From CAZEPJ01 sp964514105 (GTDB taxonomy: Bacteria; Desulfobacterota; Desulfocorpusculales; Desulfocorpusculum), in NCBI GenBank assembly GCA_964514105.1, contig CAZEPJ010000008.1, positions 19,595-83,594 on the forward strand: a stretch of 64,000 bases of DNA, in the 5' to 3' direction. The translations under genes were made by a program, and so were the position numbers. A model generated the notes under the pieces. That model was not told the DNA's origin and did not search any database. It saw nothing but the letters and a program-made list of their open reading frames with translations. Shown piece by piece: positions 41,705-51,080 of the stretch. How positions within the stretch are numbered: position 1 is the stretch's first letter; every line of letters starts with the position of its first letter.

Positions 41705-42280
41705 CTAGGGCGCCTCCAGGACCACCTCGCCGTTGGGGAGGTCCAGGGTGACCCGGAAGTGCTGAAGCACGTTGAGGCCGAGCAGCCGCAGGTCCCCCAC
41801 CAGGGCCTCCACCTGCCGGATCTGCAGGGTCCCGATGGTGATGCTGTCGAGGACGACCATGCGCGATTCCTGAACGCGACCATCTCCCATGATCACGCGA
41901 ACCGACGGGCGCGTGTGCAGATCCAGCCCCAGGGCCCGCGCATCGTCCCGGGTGATCTGGGTGTACGTGGCCCCCGTGTCCAGGTACATGAGCAAGGGAT
42001 GGGCATCGTTGACGGTGATGGGGATCTGAACCGCCTTGTGCGTGCCCTCCACGGGGATTCGCATGGATCGGGCGTCGGACTGATCCGAGGCTCCGGGCGG
42101 GACCGCGGCCGGAGATGACCGACCCCACTGATCGGGCGGGACGTTGCCTGCATTGTCGGTGAAATGGAGCTTTCCCTCCCTGTCCCGCCAATGGTAGATC
42201 ACCGAGCCCGCTGCGGCCTGGGAGATCAGGGCAGCCAGCAGGACCAACGATGCCAACCCGCTCCGAGCCCAAGTGGCCAT
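41705..42280 (-). CDS. Secreted retropepsin-like aspartyl protease with DUF4124 domain
   Basis: A 191-residue exported protein. A signal peptide covers about 1-24 (LASLVLLAALISQAAAG), then DUF4124 (IYHWRDREGKLHFTDN, about 28-50), then a clan AA retroviral-type protease domain with LMYLDTGATYTQI. Only one DTG/A motif is present, so a homodimer would be needed for activity, as in retropepsins. Such proteins are thought to act in the periplasm; targets are unknown. The ATG at 42280 has GGGAGGCGGTC upstream. It is downstream of purL on the same strand with an 87-base gap. Confidence 0.82.
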   Translation of the reverse strand: MATWARSGLASLVLLAALISQAAAGSVIYHWRDREGKLHFTDNAGNVPPDQWGRSSPAAVPPGASDQSDARSMRIPVEGTHKAVQIPITVNDAHPLLMYLDTGATYTQITRDDARALGLDLHTRPSVRVIMGDGRVQESRMVVLDSITIGTLQIRQVEALVGDLRLLGLNVLQHFRVTLDLPNGEVVLEAP

Positions 42281-42367
42281 GACCGCCTCCCGCCGCGGGC
42301 CATCCCTCCCCGTTCCGCCGCCGGGAAAGCACGCAGCCGCATCGGATGAATCTCCGAGAAGGGCCCT

Positions 42368-45349
42368 TCAGAACCCGGCCAAGGGCGCCCGCCATCGCGA
42401 CCTGAGCCCCTGGATGGAGGCGGTCACCACGGGACGCCCCCTCAGGCCCTGGATGGAGAAGAACGGTTCATCGAGGACGGAGCCCACCCGCCCCATGGGG
42501 GACCCCGCCATCTGGGCCTCGAAGGGCTTGCGGTTCTCCGGGTGCACCGTCACCACGAAACGGCCCTGGGACTCGGAAAATAGGAGCCAGTCCTCCCGGT
42601 CCACGCCCTCCCGGGGAACCCTGTCCAGATCGACCCACATGCCCAGACCGCCCGCGAAGGCGGTCTCGGCCAAGGCCACGGCCAGTCCCCCATCCGAGCA
42701 GTCGTGGCACGAGGCGACGAGTCCTCGGGCCGTGGCCGCCTCCAAGAGACGATAATACGTCAAAAAGGCATCGGGGTCCACCGCCGGAGCCCCGTTGCCC
42801 ACAAAACCCTGCCAGGCCCAATACTCGGAGCCGCCCATCTCGGGGCGGGTGATCCCCAGGACGTACACCAGATCCCGGTCCCTCTTGGCGTCCATGGTCA
42901 CCGCCCGGCGGACATCCGGGATGCGACCGATGAGGGAGAAGAGCATGGTGGGCGGAATGCTGATCTTGGTCTCGCCGATCTTGTAGTCGTTCTTCATGCT
43001 GTCCTTTCCCGAGATGCACGGAATGCCGTACGTCCGCGTCGCCCGGGACAGGGCCTGGTTGGCCCGGACCAGCTGGGCCAGTTTGAAGCGGCCGTCGGGG
43101 GTCTTGTCCGATTGGACCGGGTCGGGCCAACAGAAATTGTCCAGGCCCCCCATGCCCTCCAGGCTCCCCCCCACGCTCAGATGGTTTCTCAGGGCCTCGT
43201 CGACGGCGGCGGCCGCCATGGCGTACGCATCGATGTCGCTGTACCGCGGACATATGCCGTGGGATACCACCACCCCCTGGAACGAGTCCGGGACGGGGCG
43301 CAGGACCGCCGCATCGCTTGGGCCGTCCCCTTTCAACCCCACCATGGGTTTGACCACGCTGGTCGCCTGTACCTCGTGGTCGTACTGGCGCACCACGCCC
43401 TCCTTGCTGCAGACGTTGAGCCGACCGAGCAGGGCCAGGAGGGATTCGGTCAGATCCACCGGGCAGGGGAGATCCGGTTCGGGATGCACGGGGGGGACCC
43501 AGCGGGCCTCCAGGGTCATCTGGGGCACACCGCCGTGGAGGAACGCCATGTCCAGATACGCCACCGTGCGACCCTGGTGCACGATGTGAAAGAATCCGGT
43601 GTCGGTGAAGGTACCCAGGGCAGTGGCTTCCACGCCCATGCGGTCGGCCAGCTCCGCGAACCGACCCAGTTTCTCGGGGGGCACCGCCAGCGTCATGCGC
43701 TCCTGGGCTTCGGAGATGAGGATCTCCCAAGGGAGAAGGCCCGGGTACTTGAGGGGGGCCCGATCCAGATGGAGCTCGCAGCCCCCGCAATCGCGGGCCA
43801 TCTCCCCCACCGAGGAGGACAGGCCGCCGGCGCCGTTGTCGGTGATGGCGGTGTAGAGCCCCATGTCCCGGGCGACCAGGAGGAAATCCGTCATCTTCTT
43901 CTGGGTGATGGGGTCCCCGATCTGCACGGCGGTGACCGGGGAGCCCTCGTGGAGCTCCTCGCTGGAAAACGTGGCCCCGTGGATCCCGTCCTTGCCGATG
44001 CGCCCTCCGGTCATCACGATGACATCGCCGGGCCGGGCGGCCTTCTCGTGCCCGGGCTCGCCGTGGAGCCGGGCCGGCAGGATGCCTCCCGTTCCGCAGT
44101 AGACCAGGGGTTTGCCCGCATACCGGTCGTCGAATACGATGGAGCCGTTGACCGTGGGGATGCCGCTTTTATTTCCGCCATGCTCCACGCCCTCCCGCAC
44201 CCCCTCGAAGATGCGCCGGGGGTGGTGGAGGCGGGGGGGGAGGGGGTGGGCATAGTCGGGCGGGGCGAAGCAGAAGACATCCGTGTTGAAGAGCAGCCTG
44301 GCCCCCTTGCCCGTCCCGAAGGGATCCCGATTGACGCCGACAATGCCCGTAAGGGCCCCGCCGTACGGCTCCAGCGCCGAGGGGGTGTTGTGGGTCTCCA
44401 CCTTGAAGACCAGGCTCCAGTCGTCGTCGAAGCGGATGACCCCCGCGTTATCCTTGAAGACCGACAGACACCAGTCCCTCTCGCCCAGGGCCTCCCGCAC
44501 AGCCCGGGTGGCCCCTTTGACGTACGTGTCGAAGAGGCTGTGGATGACCTCCGTGCGGCCGGCGTCGTCCGTGTAGTGAATGGTCGCGTTGAAGATCTTG
44601 TGCTTGCAGTGCTCGGACCAGGTCTGAGCCAGGGCCTCGATCTCCACGTCGGTGATCCGAGGGCCCAGCCCCACCCGGTGGCGTGCCGCCAGGACCTTGG
44701 GGTCTCTCAGGTGGGACCGGATGGCCCTCATTTCGCTTAGATCCAGAACCAGGACCCGCTCCTGGCTCAGGGCGGCCAGGGCCTCGTCGGGGATCTCCAG
44801 GTCAATCTCGGCCACGCGCATGTCGCTTGCCTGGGTGACCCTGGGGGGGCGGGAGGCGATGGCCTCTCCGGCATCCCACTGGGCCCGGCTGCGGATCTCG
44901 AACCGCTGAATCAGGGTATTGGCCAGAAGTCCGGTGGCGATTCGCTCCACCTGCGTCCGGCTCAACTCCCCGGTCAGGAGGACCTGGCGCGAGGTGTACA
45001 CCCCCCCGCCGGAGCCCAACGGGCGCTCCAGGTACGCCTCCATGGTCTCCCGGGCCGTCTTGCCCACGTTGTCTGTGACCCCCGGCAGGAAGCCGATCTC
45101 CGCCAGCCAGTCGAAGCCGGAGGCCAGGGGTTCGTTGACGGTGACGCGCTGGGTGATGGGATCGCACAGGAGCCGATGGGCCATGTCCAGGACCTGGCTT
45201 TCGGACAGATCCCCCTCAACGGTGTACACGTCGATGGTCTCGGCGCGGGAGACCTCCCATCCCAGATGGTCGGCGATGCGCCTCCGGATCTTCTCTCCGG
45301 CCGCATCCCGCACCCCGTGCTGAAAGCCGATCTCGATACGATGGATCAT
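42368..45349 (-). CDS. purL: Phosphoribosylformylglycinamidine synthase with PurS-like N-terminus (PurSL)
   Basis: Converts FGAR, glutamine-derived ammonia and ATP to FGAM in purine synthesis. The 993-residue protein is longer than small PurL (about 740) but lacks the C-terminal glutaminase of large PurL (about 1300). Residues 1-180 hold two PurS-like repeats (HRIEIGFQHGVRDAAGEKI and LPGVTDNVGKTARETMEAY). The rest carries HCKHKIFNATI, VKVETHN-type core (FKVETHNTPSALEPYGGA), and NFCWPDP. A separate PurQ must supply ammonia; it is not in the window. The ATG at 45349 follows GAGGAAGG. It lies beside guaB/guaA in a genome sector rich in purine genes but not in their operon. Confidence 0.95.
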   Translation of the reverse strand: MIHRIEIGFQHGVRDAAGEKIRRRIADHLGWEVSRAETIDVYTVEGDLSESQVLDMAHRLLCDPITQRVTVNEPLASGFDWLAEIGFLPGVTDNVGKTARETMEAYLERPLGSGGGVYTSRQVLLTGELSRTQVERIATGLLANTLIQRFEIRSRAQWDAGEAIASRPPRVTQASDMRVAEIDLEIPDEALAALSQERVLVLDLSEMRAIRSHLRDPKVLAARHRVGLGPRITDVEIEALAQTWSEHCKHKIFNATIHYTDDAGRTEVIHSLFDTYVKGATRAVREALGERDWCLSVFKDNAGVIRFDDDWSLVFKVETHNTPSALEPYGGALTGIVGVNRDPFGTGKGARLLFNTDVFCFAPPDYAHPLPPRLHHPRRIFEGVREGVEHGGNKSGIPTVNGSIVFDDRYAGKPLVYCGTGGILPARLHGEPGHEKAARPGDVIVMTGGRIGKDGIHGATFSSEELHEGSPVTAVQIGDPITQKKMTDFLLVARDMGLYTAITDNGAGGLSSSVGEMARDCGGCELHLDRAPLKYPGLLPWEILISEAQERMTLAVPPEKLGRFAELADRMGVEATALGTFTDTGFFHIVHQGRTVAYLDMAFLHGGVPQMTLEARWVPPVHPEPDLPCPVDLTESLLALLGRLNVCSKEGVVRQYDHEVQATSVVKPMVGLKGDGPSDAAVLRPVPDSFQGVVVSHGICPRYSDIDAYAMAAAAVDEALRNHLSVGGSLEGMGGLDNFCWPDPVQSDKTPDGRFKLAQLVRANQALSRATRTYGIPCISGKDSMKNDYKIGETKISIPPTMLFSLIGRIPDVRRAVTMDAKRDRDLVYVLGITRPEMGGSEYWAWQGFVGNGAPAVDPDAFLTYYRLLEAATARGLVASCHDCSDGGLAVALAETAFAGGLGMWVDLDRVPREGVDREDWLLFSESQGRFVVTVHPENRKPFEAQMAGSPMGRVGSVLDEPFFSIQGLRGRPVVTASIQGLRSRWRAPLAGF

Positions 45350-45526
45350 GGGCCTTCCTCTTCTTCCCTTCCGCCGGGCCCCTGGAAGCCGCCCCAGCCT
45401 CCCGACCCGGCTTGCGGCCCATGGCGCCCCGCGCCGCGACCCTCGGCAGGACATCTCAAGAGGCCCTCCTGGGGCGGTTGCAGACCGTGTCGGTCCGGGG
45501 CCCATGCCCTGGGAGGCGGGTTGAGC

Positions 45527-47170
45527 TCACTTGGCCTTGAGGGCATCCAGGGGGCCCCGCACGGCCCGGATGTGGTACGACTCGGCGTGCTCGCTGCGGG
45601 TGAGCACCGTCCCGTCCGAGAGGTCGATCCCGGCATAGTGTTTGAGGTTGGAGGCCGTGTACTCGGTGGAGGACCAGCAGCGGAAATAGGCCCAGTCGAA
45701 GGCCGGATCCAGCCGCATCCCTCGGACCGGGGCGTCCAACAGCAGGGTCTTCAACTCCTCGAGGGAAGGGACCCGCCAGTCCGAATGGCCCCCGAAGCGT
45801 GCCCCGTTCAGGCCCTGGATGTACCCTCTGGCGTCCCCGGGCTTCAGCCGTTGGGCAGAGCCGGCGCGCTGCCACATGAGGCCGCTGCGGGTGTCGGTCA
45901 CGGTTCCGTCGCCGTTGTCCACGAAGCGGGCAACCGTTGCCCCGGGCGGGAGGCTTGCGCTCTGAGGCTGGGAGGGCGTGATCCCACCCGGGGTCGGACG
46001 AGATGCCGCGGCGCCAGAGGAACCGGCCGGGGGAGGGCCCCCGGGCCGCTTTCGTTCGTCCAGGGATACCTTGAGAGCGTCTGCCTCGCCCTGGGCCTTC
46101 TGGATTTGCTCCCGCAGTTGCCGGAGCTCCACGTCCAGTTTCATCATGTCCGCCAACAGAAGCTCCTTCTTCCCCTTGAGCCGCGTCTCCTGATCCTGAA
46201 GTCTGGCCAGTTCCCGCTCCAGGGCCTCCAGGCGCTCCCTGGACTGCTTGACCTGGGAGTCCTCGCCCACCAAGAAGACCACCTCGCCCTCGCCGTCCAG
46301 CCTGCCGTACTGGGGGAGCTGCTTCTGTCCCGAGGCCGCATATACCTGCGGCTGCACGAACCCGCCCAACTCCGAAGCGGTCACCATCCCGTCGCCGTTG
46401 AGGTCGGCTTCACCCGCAAGGCCGCGCAGGAGGTGGAGGGTGAAGATGCCGTGGCCCCCCTGCTCGTGGGCCAGATCCCCCTTTCGCCCCGCCGTGATCA
46501 TCTGGACCGAGCGCTTCTCGGTGACCACCTGCAGATAGCCCCGGGCGCCGGGCGGCACGCCCCCTCCCCGGGTGAAACCGTACCCCGAGAAGCAGCAGTC
46601 CATGACGTAGTAGATGTGCTTGGCGCGCATGCGGGAGAACGTCTCGCGGATCTGCTGCATGGAGATGGCGTTGGTGAAGAAGTTGGACTGGGGGCAGTCC
46701 ACGGGGATGAGATAGCCCACCTGCTCCCCGCTGGGGAGTTCCTCGGTGAACCCGTGGCCGGCGAAATAGATGACCACCCGGTCGTTGGCCCCTGTCGCCT
46801 TGCTCAGATTGGTCCCGATCTCCGTGAGGATCCGGTTTCGGGTGGCCTCGGCGTTGGTGAGATAGGTGATCTGGTCGAATCCCATGGCCCGAAGGCGGTC
46901 CGCCACGGCCCGGGCGTCCGCCACCCCCGCCTGAAGATGGGGCCAGTGCTGGTACCGGTCGATGCCGATGACCACCGCCCAGCTCTTTTCATACGGGGTC
47001 GTCCCCGCGCCAGCCCCGGCCGGGGGGAGCAGTGGGCTTCCGGGACAGAGAAACAGACACGCGGCAGCAGCGCAGCCGAGCAGGCCGAGGGGCATGCTCC
47101 GGGCCCCCAGACTTCTCGGGGCGACCGATAGGTCACCCCGGGCGCGCCACCCGAGAAAAGGGATGCGCAA
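45527..47170 (-). CDS. Caspase-like secreted protease, paralogue 3 (C14-EF-hand-DUF1566)
   Basis: A 547-residue exported protein. A hydrophobic signal/anchor lies at about 26-43. The caspase (C14) domain spans about 62-250: SWAVVIGIDRYQHWPHLQ, His139 in YFAGHG and Cys193 in MDCCFSG form the dyad. An EF-hand-like loop (Asp256, Asn258, Asp260, Thr264, Glu267 in ADLNGDGMVTASE) could bind calcium. A coiled-coil segment (about 290-365) and Pro-rich linker lead to a C-terminal DUF1566/Lcl domain (NGDGTVTDTRSGLMWQ, HSDWRVPSLEELKT). The TTG start at 47170 follows GGAGAAAG, chosen over TTG 47185. A good promoter lies upstream. It is the most coiled-coil-rich member of the three. Confidence 0.85.
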   Translation of the reverse strand: MRIPFLGWRARGDLSVAPRSLGARSMPLGLLGCAAAACLFLCPGSPLLPPAGAGAGTTPYEKSWAVVIGIDRYQHWPHLQAGVADARAVADRLRAMGFDQITYLTNAEATRNRILTEIGTNLSKATGANDRVVIYFAGHGFTEELPSGEQVGYLIPVDCPQSNFFTNAISMQQIRETFSRMRAKHIYYVMDCCFSGYGFTRGGGVPPGARGYLQVVTEKRSVQMITAGRKGDLAHEQGGHGIFTLHLLRGLAGEADLNGDGMVTASELGGFVQPQVYAASGQKQLPQYGRLDGEGEVVFLVGEDSQVKQSRERLEALERELARLQDQETRLKGKKELLLADMMKLDVELRQLREQIQKAQGEADALKVSLDERKRPGGPPPAGSSGAAASRPTPGGITPSQPQSASLPPGATVARFVDNGDGTVTDTRSGLMWQRAGSAQRLKPGDARGYIQGLNGARFGGHSDWRVPSLEELKTLLLDAPVRGMRLDPAFDWAYFRCWSSTEYTASNLKHYAGIDLSDGTVLTRSEHAESYHIRAVRGPLDALKAK

Positions 47171-47208
47171 GGCGGCTTTCTCCAATCATTCTTGAGTGTT
47201 CAGTTATC

Positions 47209-47238
47209 CTTATAGCCGATTTGCCCCACAGACGTCAA
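47209..47238 (-). promoter_or_regulatory. Promoter upstream of caspase paralogue 3
   Basis: Minus strand TTGACG (47238-47233), 18-bp spacer, TATAAG (47214-47209), in an AT-rich patch. It would give this gene transcription separate from the two upstream paralogues. Confidence 0.55.
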
Positions 47239-47386
47239 TGACTTGGAACCCCAAGGAGGGCGTCCACCCGGCGCACGGACGAGCCGGGCTGATCCCGCCG
47301 GGCCATTGCAGTGCCGCCCCCAGACCTTTCCCGCGGGCAGTCCCGGGGGGGAGATCTGACCGAAAGCGAGGGGAGAGCCGATGGCC

Positions 47387-49141
47387 TCAGCGGATCTGCC
47401 CTCTCACCGCGCGGATCTGGTGCTGGGACACGGGCCGGTTGATGCGGGCCATGGGGTTCTCGGTGACGCTGAACCTGGCCAGGGTCGTGCCGTCCTTGAA
47501 GAAGACCACCGTGTGCGACCGCCCGAAACTGGTCTGCCCGGCCACGGTCGAGGACCAGCTACTGCGGATCTTCCGGTCGAAGGCCGCGTCCACGCGCATG
47601 GTGTCGACGATCTCGTCCAGGATGAGGGTCTTGAGCTCATCGGCCGTGGGCATGCGCCAGTCCCTGTGCCCTCCCAACCCGCTCCGGTTGAGTCCCATGA
47701 TGTAGTCCCGGGCATCGCGGATCTCCAGGTTGTCCTCGGATCCGGCTTGCTGCCACATGAGCCCCGTTCGGCGGTCGGTGACCGTGCCGTCGCCGTTGTC
47801 CACGAAGCGGGCGGCCGGGCTGAGCGCGGCCGGGGCAACGGAAGGGGCGTACGCCATCTGGGCCTGGGGTGAGGCCGAGGGCGGTGGCATCCGGGCGGCG
47901 GAGGCGCTGGGGGAAGGCGCAGGCGCCGGGTCTTTCTCCGGCGCCGCGGGGGGCGGGGGGGGAGTTGGCGTCGCCGGAGCCTTGCCAACAGGGGGGGGGA
48001 CCGGAGGCTCCGTTGCTGGGGCGGGCTTGGCGGCCAGGGCGGCCTTCATGGCCCCCATCTCCTCGAGGGTCGCCTTCATGCGCTCTTGGAGCTCCTTGAT
48101 CTGCCGATCCCTGGCCGAGAGATCTTGTTCGAAATGGGTCCGCTTTTCCTCCTGCTGTTGGAGCTGGTCCTGGAGACGGGCCATATCCCTGGCCAGGGCG
48201 GTCATGGCCTCCCGGGTCTCCTGCGGCTTCTGAGGAGGCGTCTCCGTGCCCGTGAGGAAGACGATCTCCCCTTCGCCCTCCAGGCGCCCGTACTGGGGAA
48301 GCTGCTTGCGGTTGGAGCCGGAGAATACGTTGGGCTGGACGAAGGAGCCCAGCTCAGAGGCCGTCACCACCCCGTCGCCGTTGAGATCCGCCTCGCCCTT
48401 GAGTCCCCTCAGGACAAACAGGGTGAAGATGCCGTGCCGGCCCTGCTCGTGTGCCAGGTCTCCCTTGCGGCCCGCTGTGATCATCTGGACCGCCCGCTTC
48501 TCCGTGACCACCTTGAGATAGTCCTGGATCTCCGCCGAGACCCCCGCCGACCGGGTGAAGCCGTGCCCTGAGAAACAGGAGTCCATGATGTAGTAGATGT
48601 GCTTGGCCTGCATGCGGCTGAAGGTCTCGCGGATCTGCTGCATGGAGATGGCGTCGGCGAAGAAGTTGGACTTGGGCGCGTCCACGGGGATCAGGTATCC
48701 GGTCTGCTCCTTGGTGGGCAGCTCCTCGGTGTAGCCGTGGCCCGCGAAGTAGATGACCACCCGATCGTTGGGTCCCACCAGCCTGCTCAGGTTGGTTCCG
48801 ATCTCCGTCAGGATGCGCCGGCGGGTGGCCTCCCCGTTGGACAGGAAGATGATCTGGTCGAAGCCCGTGGCCTCCAGCGCCTCGGCCACGGCCCGGGCGT
48901 CGGACACGGCGGCCTGGAGGTGGGGCCAGTGCTGGTACTGATCGATGCCGATGACCACGGCCCAGCTGCGCCCGTACAGGGTCCCCCGCGGCGCTCCTTG
49001 CCCCGGAGGCGCCAGGAAAACGGCTGCGGCCAGAACCCCGAGGACCGCCCAAAGGGCCGTCTTTCCCGTCAGGGGCATCCGCGCGAACCGGACCAGGGTC
49101 GGCTCCGGCTCCCCATGACGATGATGCGCAACCACACTCAC
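47387..49141 (-). CDS. Caspase-like secreted protease, paralogue 2 (C14-EF-hand-DUF1566)
   Basis: A 584-residue paralogue. The preferred GTG at 49141 has GGAGGAGGGAC upstream; a later ATG at 49078 lacks a good site. A hydrophobic signal region follows (about 28-46). The caspase dyad is His135 (YFAGHG) and Cys189 (MDSCFSG, the only paralogue with Ser before the Cys). An EF-hand-like ADLNGDGVVTASE, a coiled coil (DMARLQDQLQQQEEKR, KELQERMKATLEEM) and a very long Pro/Ala-rich linker precede the DUF1566/Lcl domain. Linker length and content differ strongly from the other two while both folded domains stay conserved. Confidence 0.85.
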   Translation of the reverse strand: MSVVAHHRHGEPEPTLVRFARMPLTGKTALWAVLGVLAAAVFLAPPGQGAPRGTLYGRSWAVVIGIDQYQHWPHLQAAVSDARAVAEALEATGFDQIIFLSNGEATRRRILTEIGTNLSRLVGPNDRVVIYFAGHGYTEELPTKEQTGYLIPVDAPKSNFFADAISMQQIRETFSRMQAKHIYYIMDSCFSGHGFTRSAGVSAEIQDYLKVVTEKRAVQMITAGRKGDLAHEQGRHGIFTLFVLRGLKGEADLNGDGVVTASELGSFVQPNVFSGSNRKQLPQYGRLEGEGEIVFLTGTETPPQKPQETREAMTALARDMARLQDQLQQQEEKRTHFEQDLSARDRQIKELQERMKATLEEMGAMKAALAAKPAPATEPPVPPPVGKAPATPTPPPPPAAPEKDPAPAPSPSASAARMPPPSASPQAQMAYAPSVAPAALSPAARFVDNGDGTVTDRRTGLMWQQAGSEDNLEIRDARDYIMGLNRSGLGGHRDWRMPTADELKTLILDEIVDTMRVDAAFDRKIRSSWSSTVAGQTSFGRSHTVVFFKDGTTLARFSVTENPMARINRPVSQHQIRAVRGQIR

Positions 49142-49209
49142 GTCCCTCCTCCGGTCCTGTTTGTGCGAACCCCGGGACGGGGCGCATAGCCGAGCGGGGC
49201 CCCGGGCGC

Positions 49210-50889
49210 TCACGGCCTGGGATGCCCCTCGGCCCGGCTCCTGTGGGCGCCTCGGACGGCCCTGACCTGGCATCGGGCCGAGGATTCCGCGCGTGCCCGA
49301 CCCGAGCCCCCATCGGCGATGCGGGCTCGGGTGCTTCCATCCTTGAAGTACAGGACCAGTTGGCTGGGCACACCGCTGGCGACGCTGGACTGGGTGCTGG
49401 ACCAACTGCTCTTGATTCTGCTGTCGAAAACGGCTTGAATCCCGATGGGATCCCCGGCCCCGCCCTGCAGGAGACCCTTGAGTTCCTCGATGCGCGGGAT
49501 GCGCCAGTCCGAATGGCCGCCGAACCTGTCGCTGTTGAGCCGATGGACGTACTGGACGGCCTCCGAGAAACGCAGCGGCTCCTCGGACCCCCCGTACTGC
49601 CACTGGAGGCCCGTGGCGCCGTCCGTGACGGTGCCGTCGCCGTTGTCCGTGAAGCGCGCCGCCGCCAGCTCGCCCTTTCCCAGCCTGGAGCCCCCCGGCG
49701 ACCCCGCCTCCCCGGCCCCACCCCCGGAGCGCCTGGGCAGCTCCGCCTTGGCCGACGCAGTGGGGCGCAGCGGACGCAGGGGCTCCGGGCCCGGATCCGC
49801 CTTGGGGGAAAGCGGCGGCACCTGCGGGACCGAGGTCGCGGTGGCGGGTTGCGAGGCCGGTCCCCCGGCATCGGAGTCTGATGAGGCCTGGGCTGCGGAC
49901 TTGGGGGCGGCCTGCTCCTCCAGGCGCCTCAACTGGTCCTGGAGGCGGGCCACCTGTTTGGTGAGCGCCTCGAGGGGTTCCGGGGAGGGGCGGGGAGGCG
50001 CTGTGCGGGCGGTGAGAAAGACCACCTCGCCCTCGCCGTCCAGGCGCCCGTACTGGGGGAGTTGTTTTCTGTCCGAGGCGGCGAACACGCCGGGCTGGAC
50101 AAAGGCGCCCAGCTCCGATGCCGTCACCACCCCGTCGCCGTTGAGATCCGCCTCGCCATCCAGGCCGCGCAGCAGATAGAGGGTGAAGATCCCGTGGCGG
50201 CCCTGCTCGTGGGCGAAATCCCCTTTCCTGCCGGCGGTGATCATCTGCACGGCCCGGCGTTCGGTGACCACGTTGAGATAATCCCTGATCTCGGGCGCGA
50301 TGCCCGCGGAGCGGGTGAAGCCGTGACCGGAGAAGCAGCAGTCCATGACGTAGTAGATGTGCTTGGCCCGCAGCCGGCCGAAGGTCTCCCGGATCTGCTG
50401 CATGGAGATGGCGTGGGCGAAGAAGTTGGACTTGGGAGCCTCGACGGGGATGATGTAGCCCACCTGGTCCTTGTTGGGAAGCTCTTCCGTGTATCCGTGG
50501 CCCGCGAAGTAGATCAGCACCCGGTCGTTGGCTCCGGCGGCCTGGCTCAGGTTGGTCCCGATCTCCGTGAGGATGGCGGTTCGCGTGGCCTCCCCATCGG
50601 TCAGAAAGGTGATCTGATCGAAGCCCAGCCGCCGGAGCCGCTCCCGAACGGCCCTGGCATCCTCCACCGCAGCCTCCAGGGGCGGCCAGTGTTGGTACCG
50701 GTCGATGCCGATGACCACGGCCCAGCTGCGGTCATAGAGTCCGGGGTTGGCCAGGAGTCCGGATGGAATGAAGATCCAGGACAGGGCAAGCCCCAGGGCC
50801 ATCGGAATAAACCGGGCACCAAGGGTCTTGGATCTGGCGCCCGGGCCATCCGTGGTCATGACTTGGGTCCATGCCTGAGCCTGGTCCAT
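49210..50889 (-). CDS. Caspase-like secreted protease, paralogue 1 (C14-EF-hand-DUF1566)
   Basis: A 559-residue paralogue, first in transcription order. The hydrophobic export segment is about 29-47. His131 (YFAGHG) and Cys185 (MDCCFSG) form the catalytic dyad. The EF-hand-like loop ADLNGDGVVTASE follows the protease fold, then a shorter coiled coil and a Pro/Ser/Ala linker, then DUF1566/Lcl (NGDGTVTDGATGLQWQ, HSDWRIPRIEELKG). The start at 50889 (MDQAQ) lacks a clear ribosome site; ATG 50859 (MTTDG) is an alternative. A TTGACA promoter lies about 45 bases upstream. Proteolytic activity and calcium control are predicted from residues, not known. Confidence 0.85.
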   Translation of the reverse strand: MDQAQAWTQVMTTDGPGARSKTLGARFIPMALGLALSWIFIPSGLLANPGLYDRSWAVVIGIDRYQHWPPLEAAVEDARAVRERLRRLGFDQITFLTDGEATRTAILTEIGTNLSQAAGANDRVLIYFAGHGYTEELPNKDQVGYIIPVEAPKSNFFAHAISMQQIRETFGRLRAKHIYYVMDCCFSGHGFTRSAGIAPEIRDYLNVVTERRAVQMITAGRKGDFAHEQGRHGIFTLYLLRGLDGEADLNGDGVVTASELGAFVQPGVFAASDRKQLPQYGRLDGEGEVVFLTARTAPPRPSPEPLEALTKQVARLQDQLRRLEEQAAPKSAAQASSDSDAGGPASQPATATSVPQVPPLSPKADPGPEPLRPLRPTASAKAELPRRSGGGAGEAGSPGGSRLGKGELAAARFTDNGDGTVTDGATGLQWQYGGSEEPLRFSEAVQYVHRLNSDRFGGHSDWRIPRIEELKGLLQGGAGDPIGIQAVFDSRIKSSWSSTQSSVASGVPSQLVLYFKDGSTRARIADGGSGRARAESSARCQVRAVRGAHRSRAEGHPRP

Positions 50890-50931
50890 CGTGAAGGAAG
50901 CCCCAATGAATTCAGCGTATTTTGCAAAAGA

Positions 50932-50960
50932 ACCTTATCTAAACCCAAAGCCTCTGTCAA
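50932..50960 (-). promoter_or_regulatory. Promoter of the caspase gene run
   Basis: Minus strand TTGACA (50960-50955), 17-bp spacer, TAAGGT (50937-50932), in a short AT-rich divergent spacer. Confidence 0.5.
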
Positions 50961-50992
50961 GGAGGGAGGTCCGACGGGACAGGCCGCCTGCC

Positions 50993-51021
50993 TTGCCCCC
51001 CGGGGGGGAAGAGCCTACATT
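50993..51021 (+). promoter_or_regulatory. Possible promoter of the DUF362-ferredoxin gene
   Basis: TTGCCC (50993-50998), 17-bp spacer, TACATT (51016-51021), divergent from the caspase promoter. The -35 match is weak. Confidence 0.4.
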
Positions 51022-51080
51022 GGGGAGGAGGAAGGAAAGGATCCGGGGGGCGGGGGACGCCCTCCCGCGGGAGGAGGACG

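Noticed and set aside
45176..47131. 651-codon plus-strand frame opposite the purL start and caspase paralogue 3
   Set aside because: Shadow frame; no signal peptide, motif or ribosome site.
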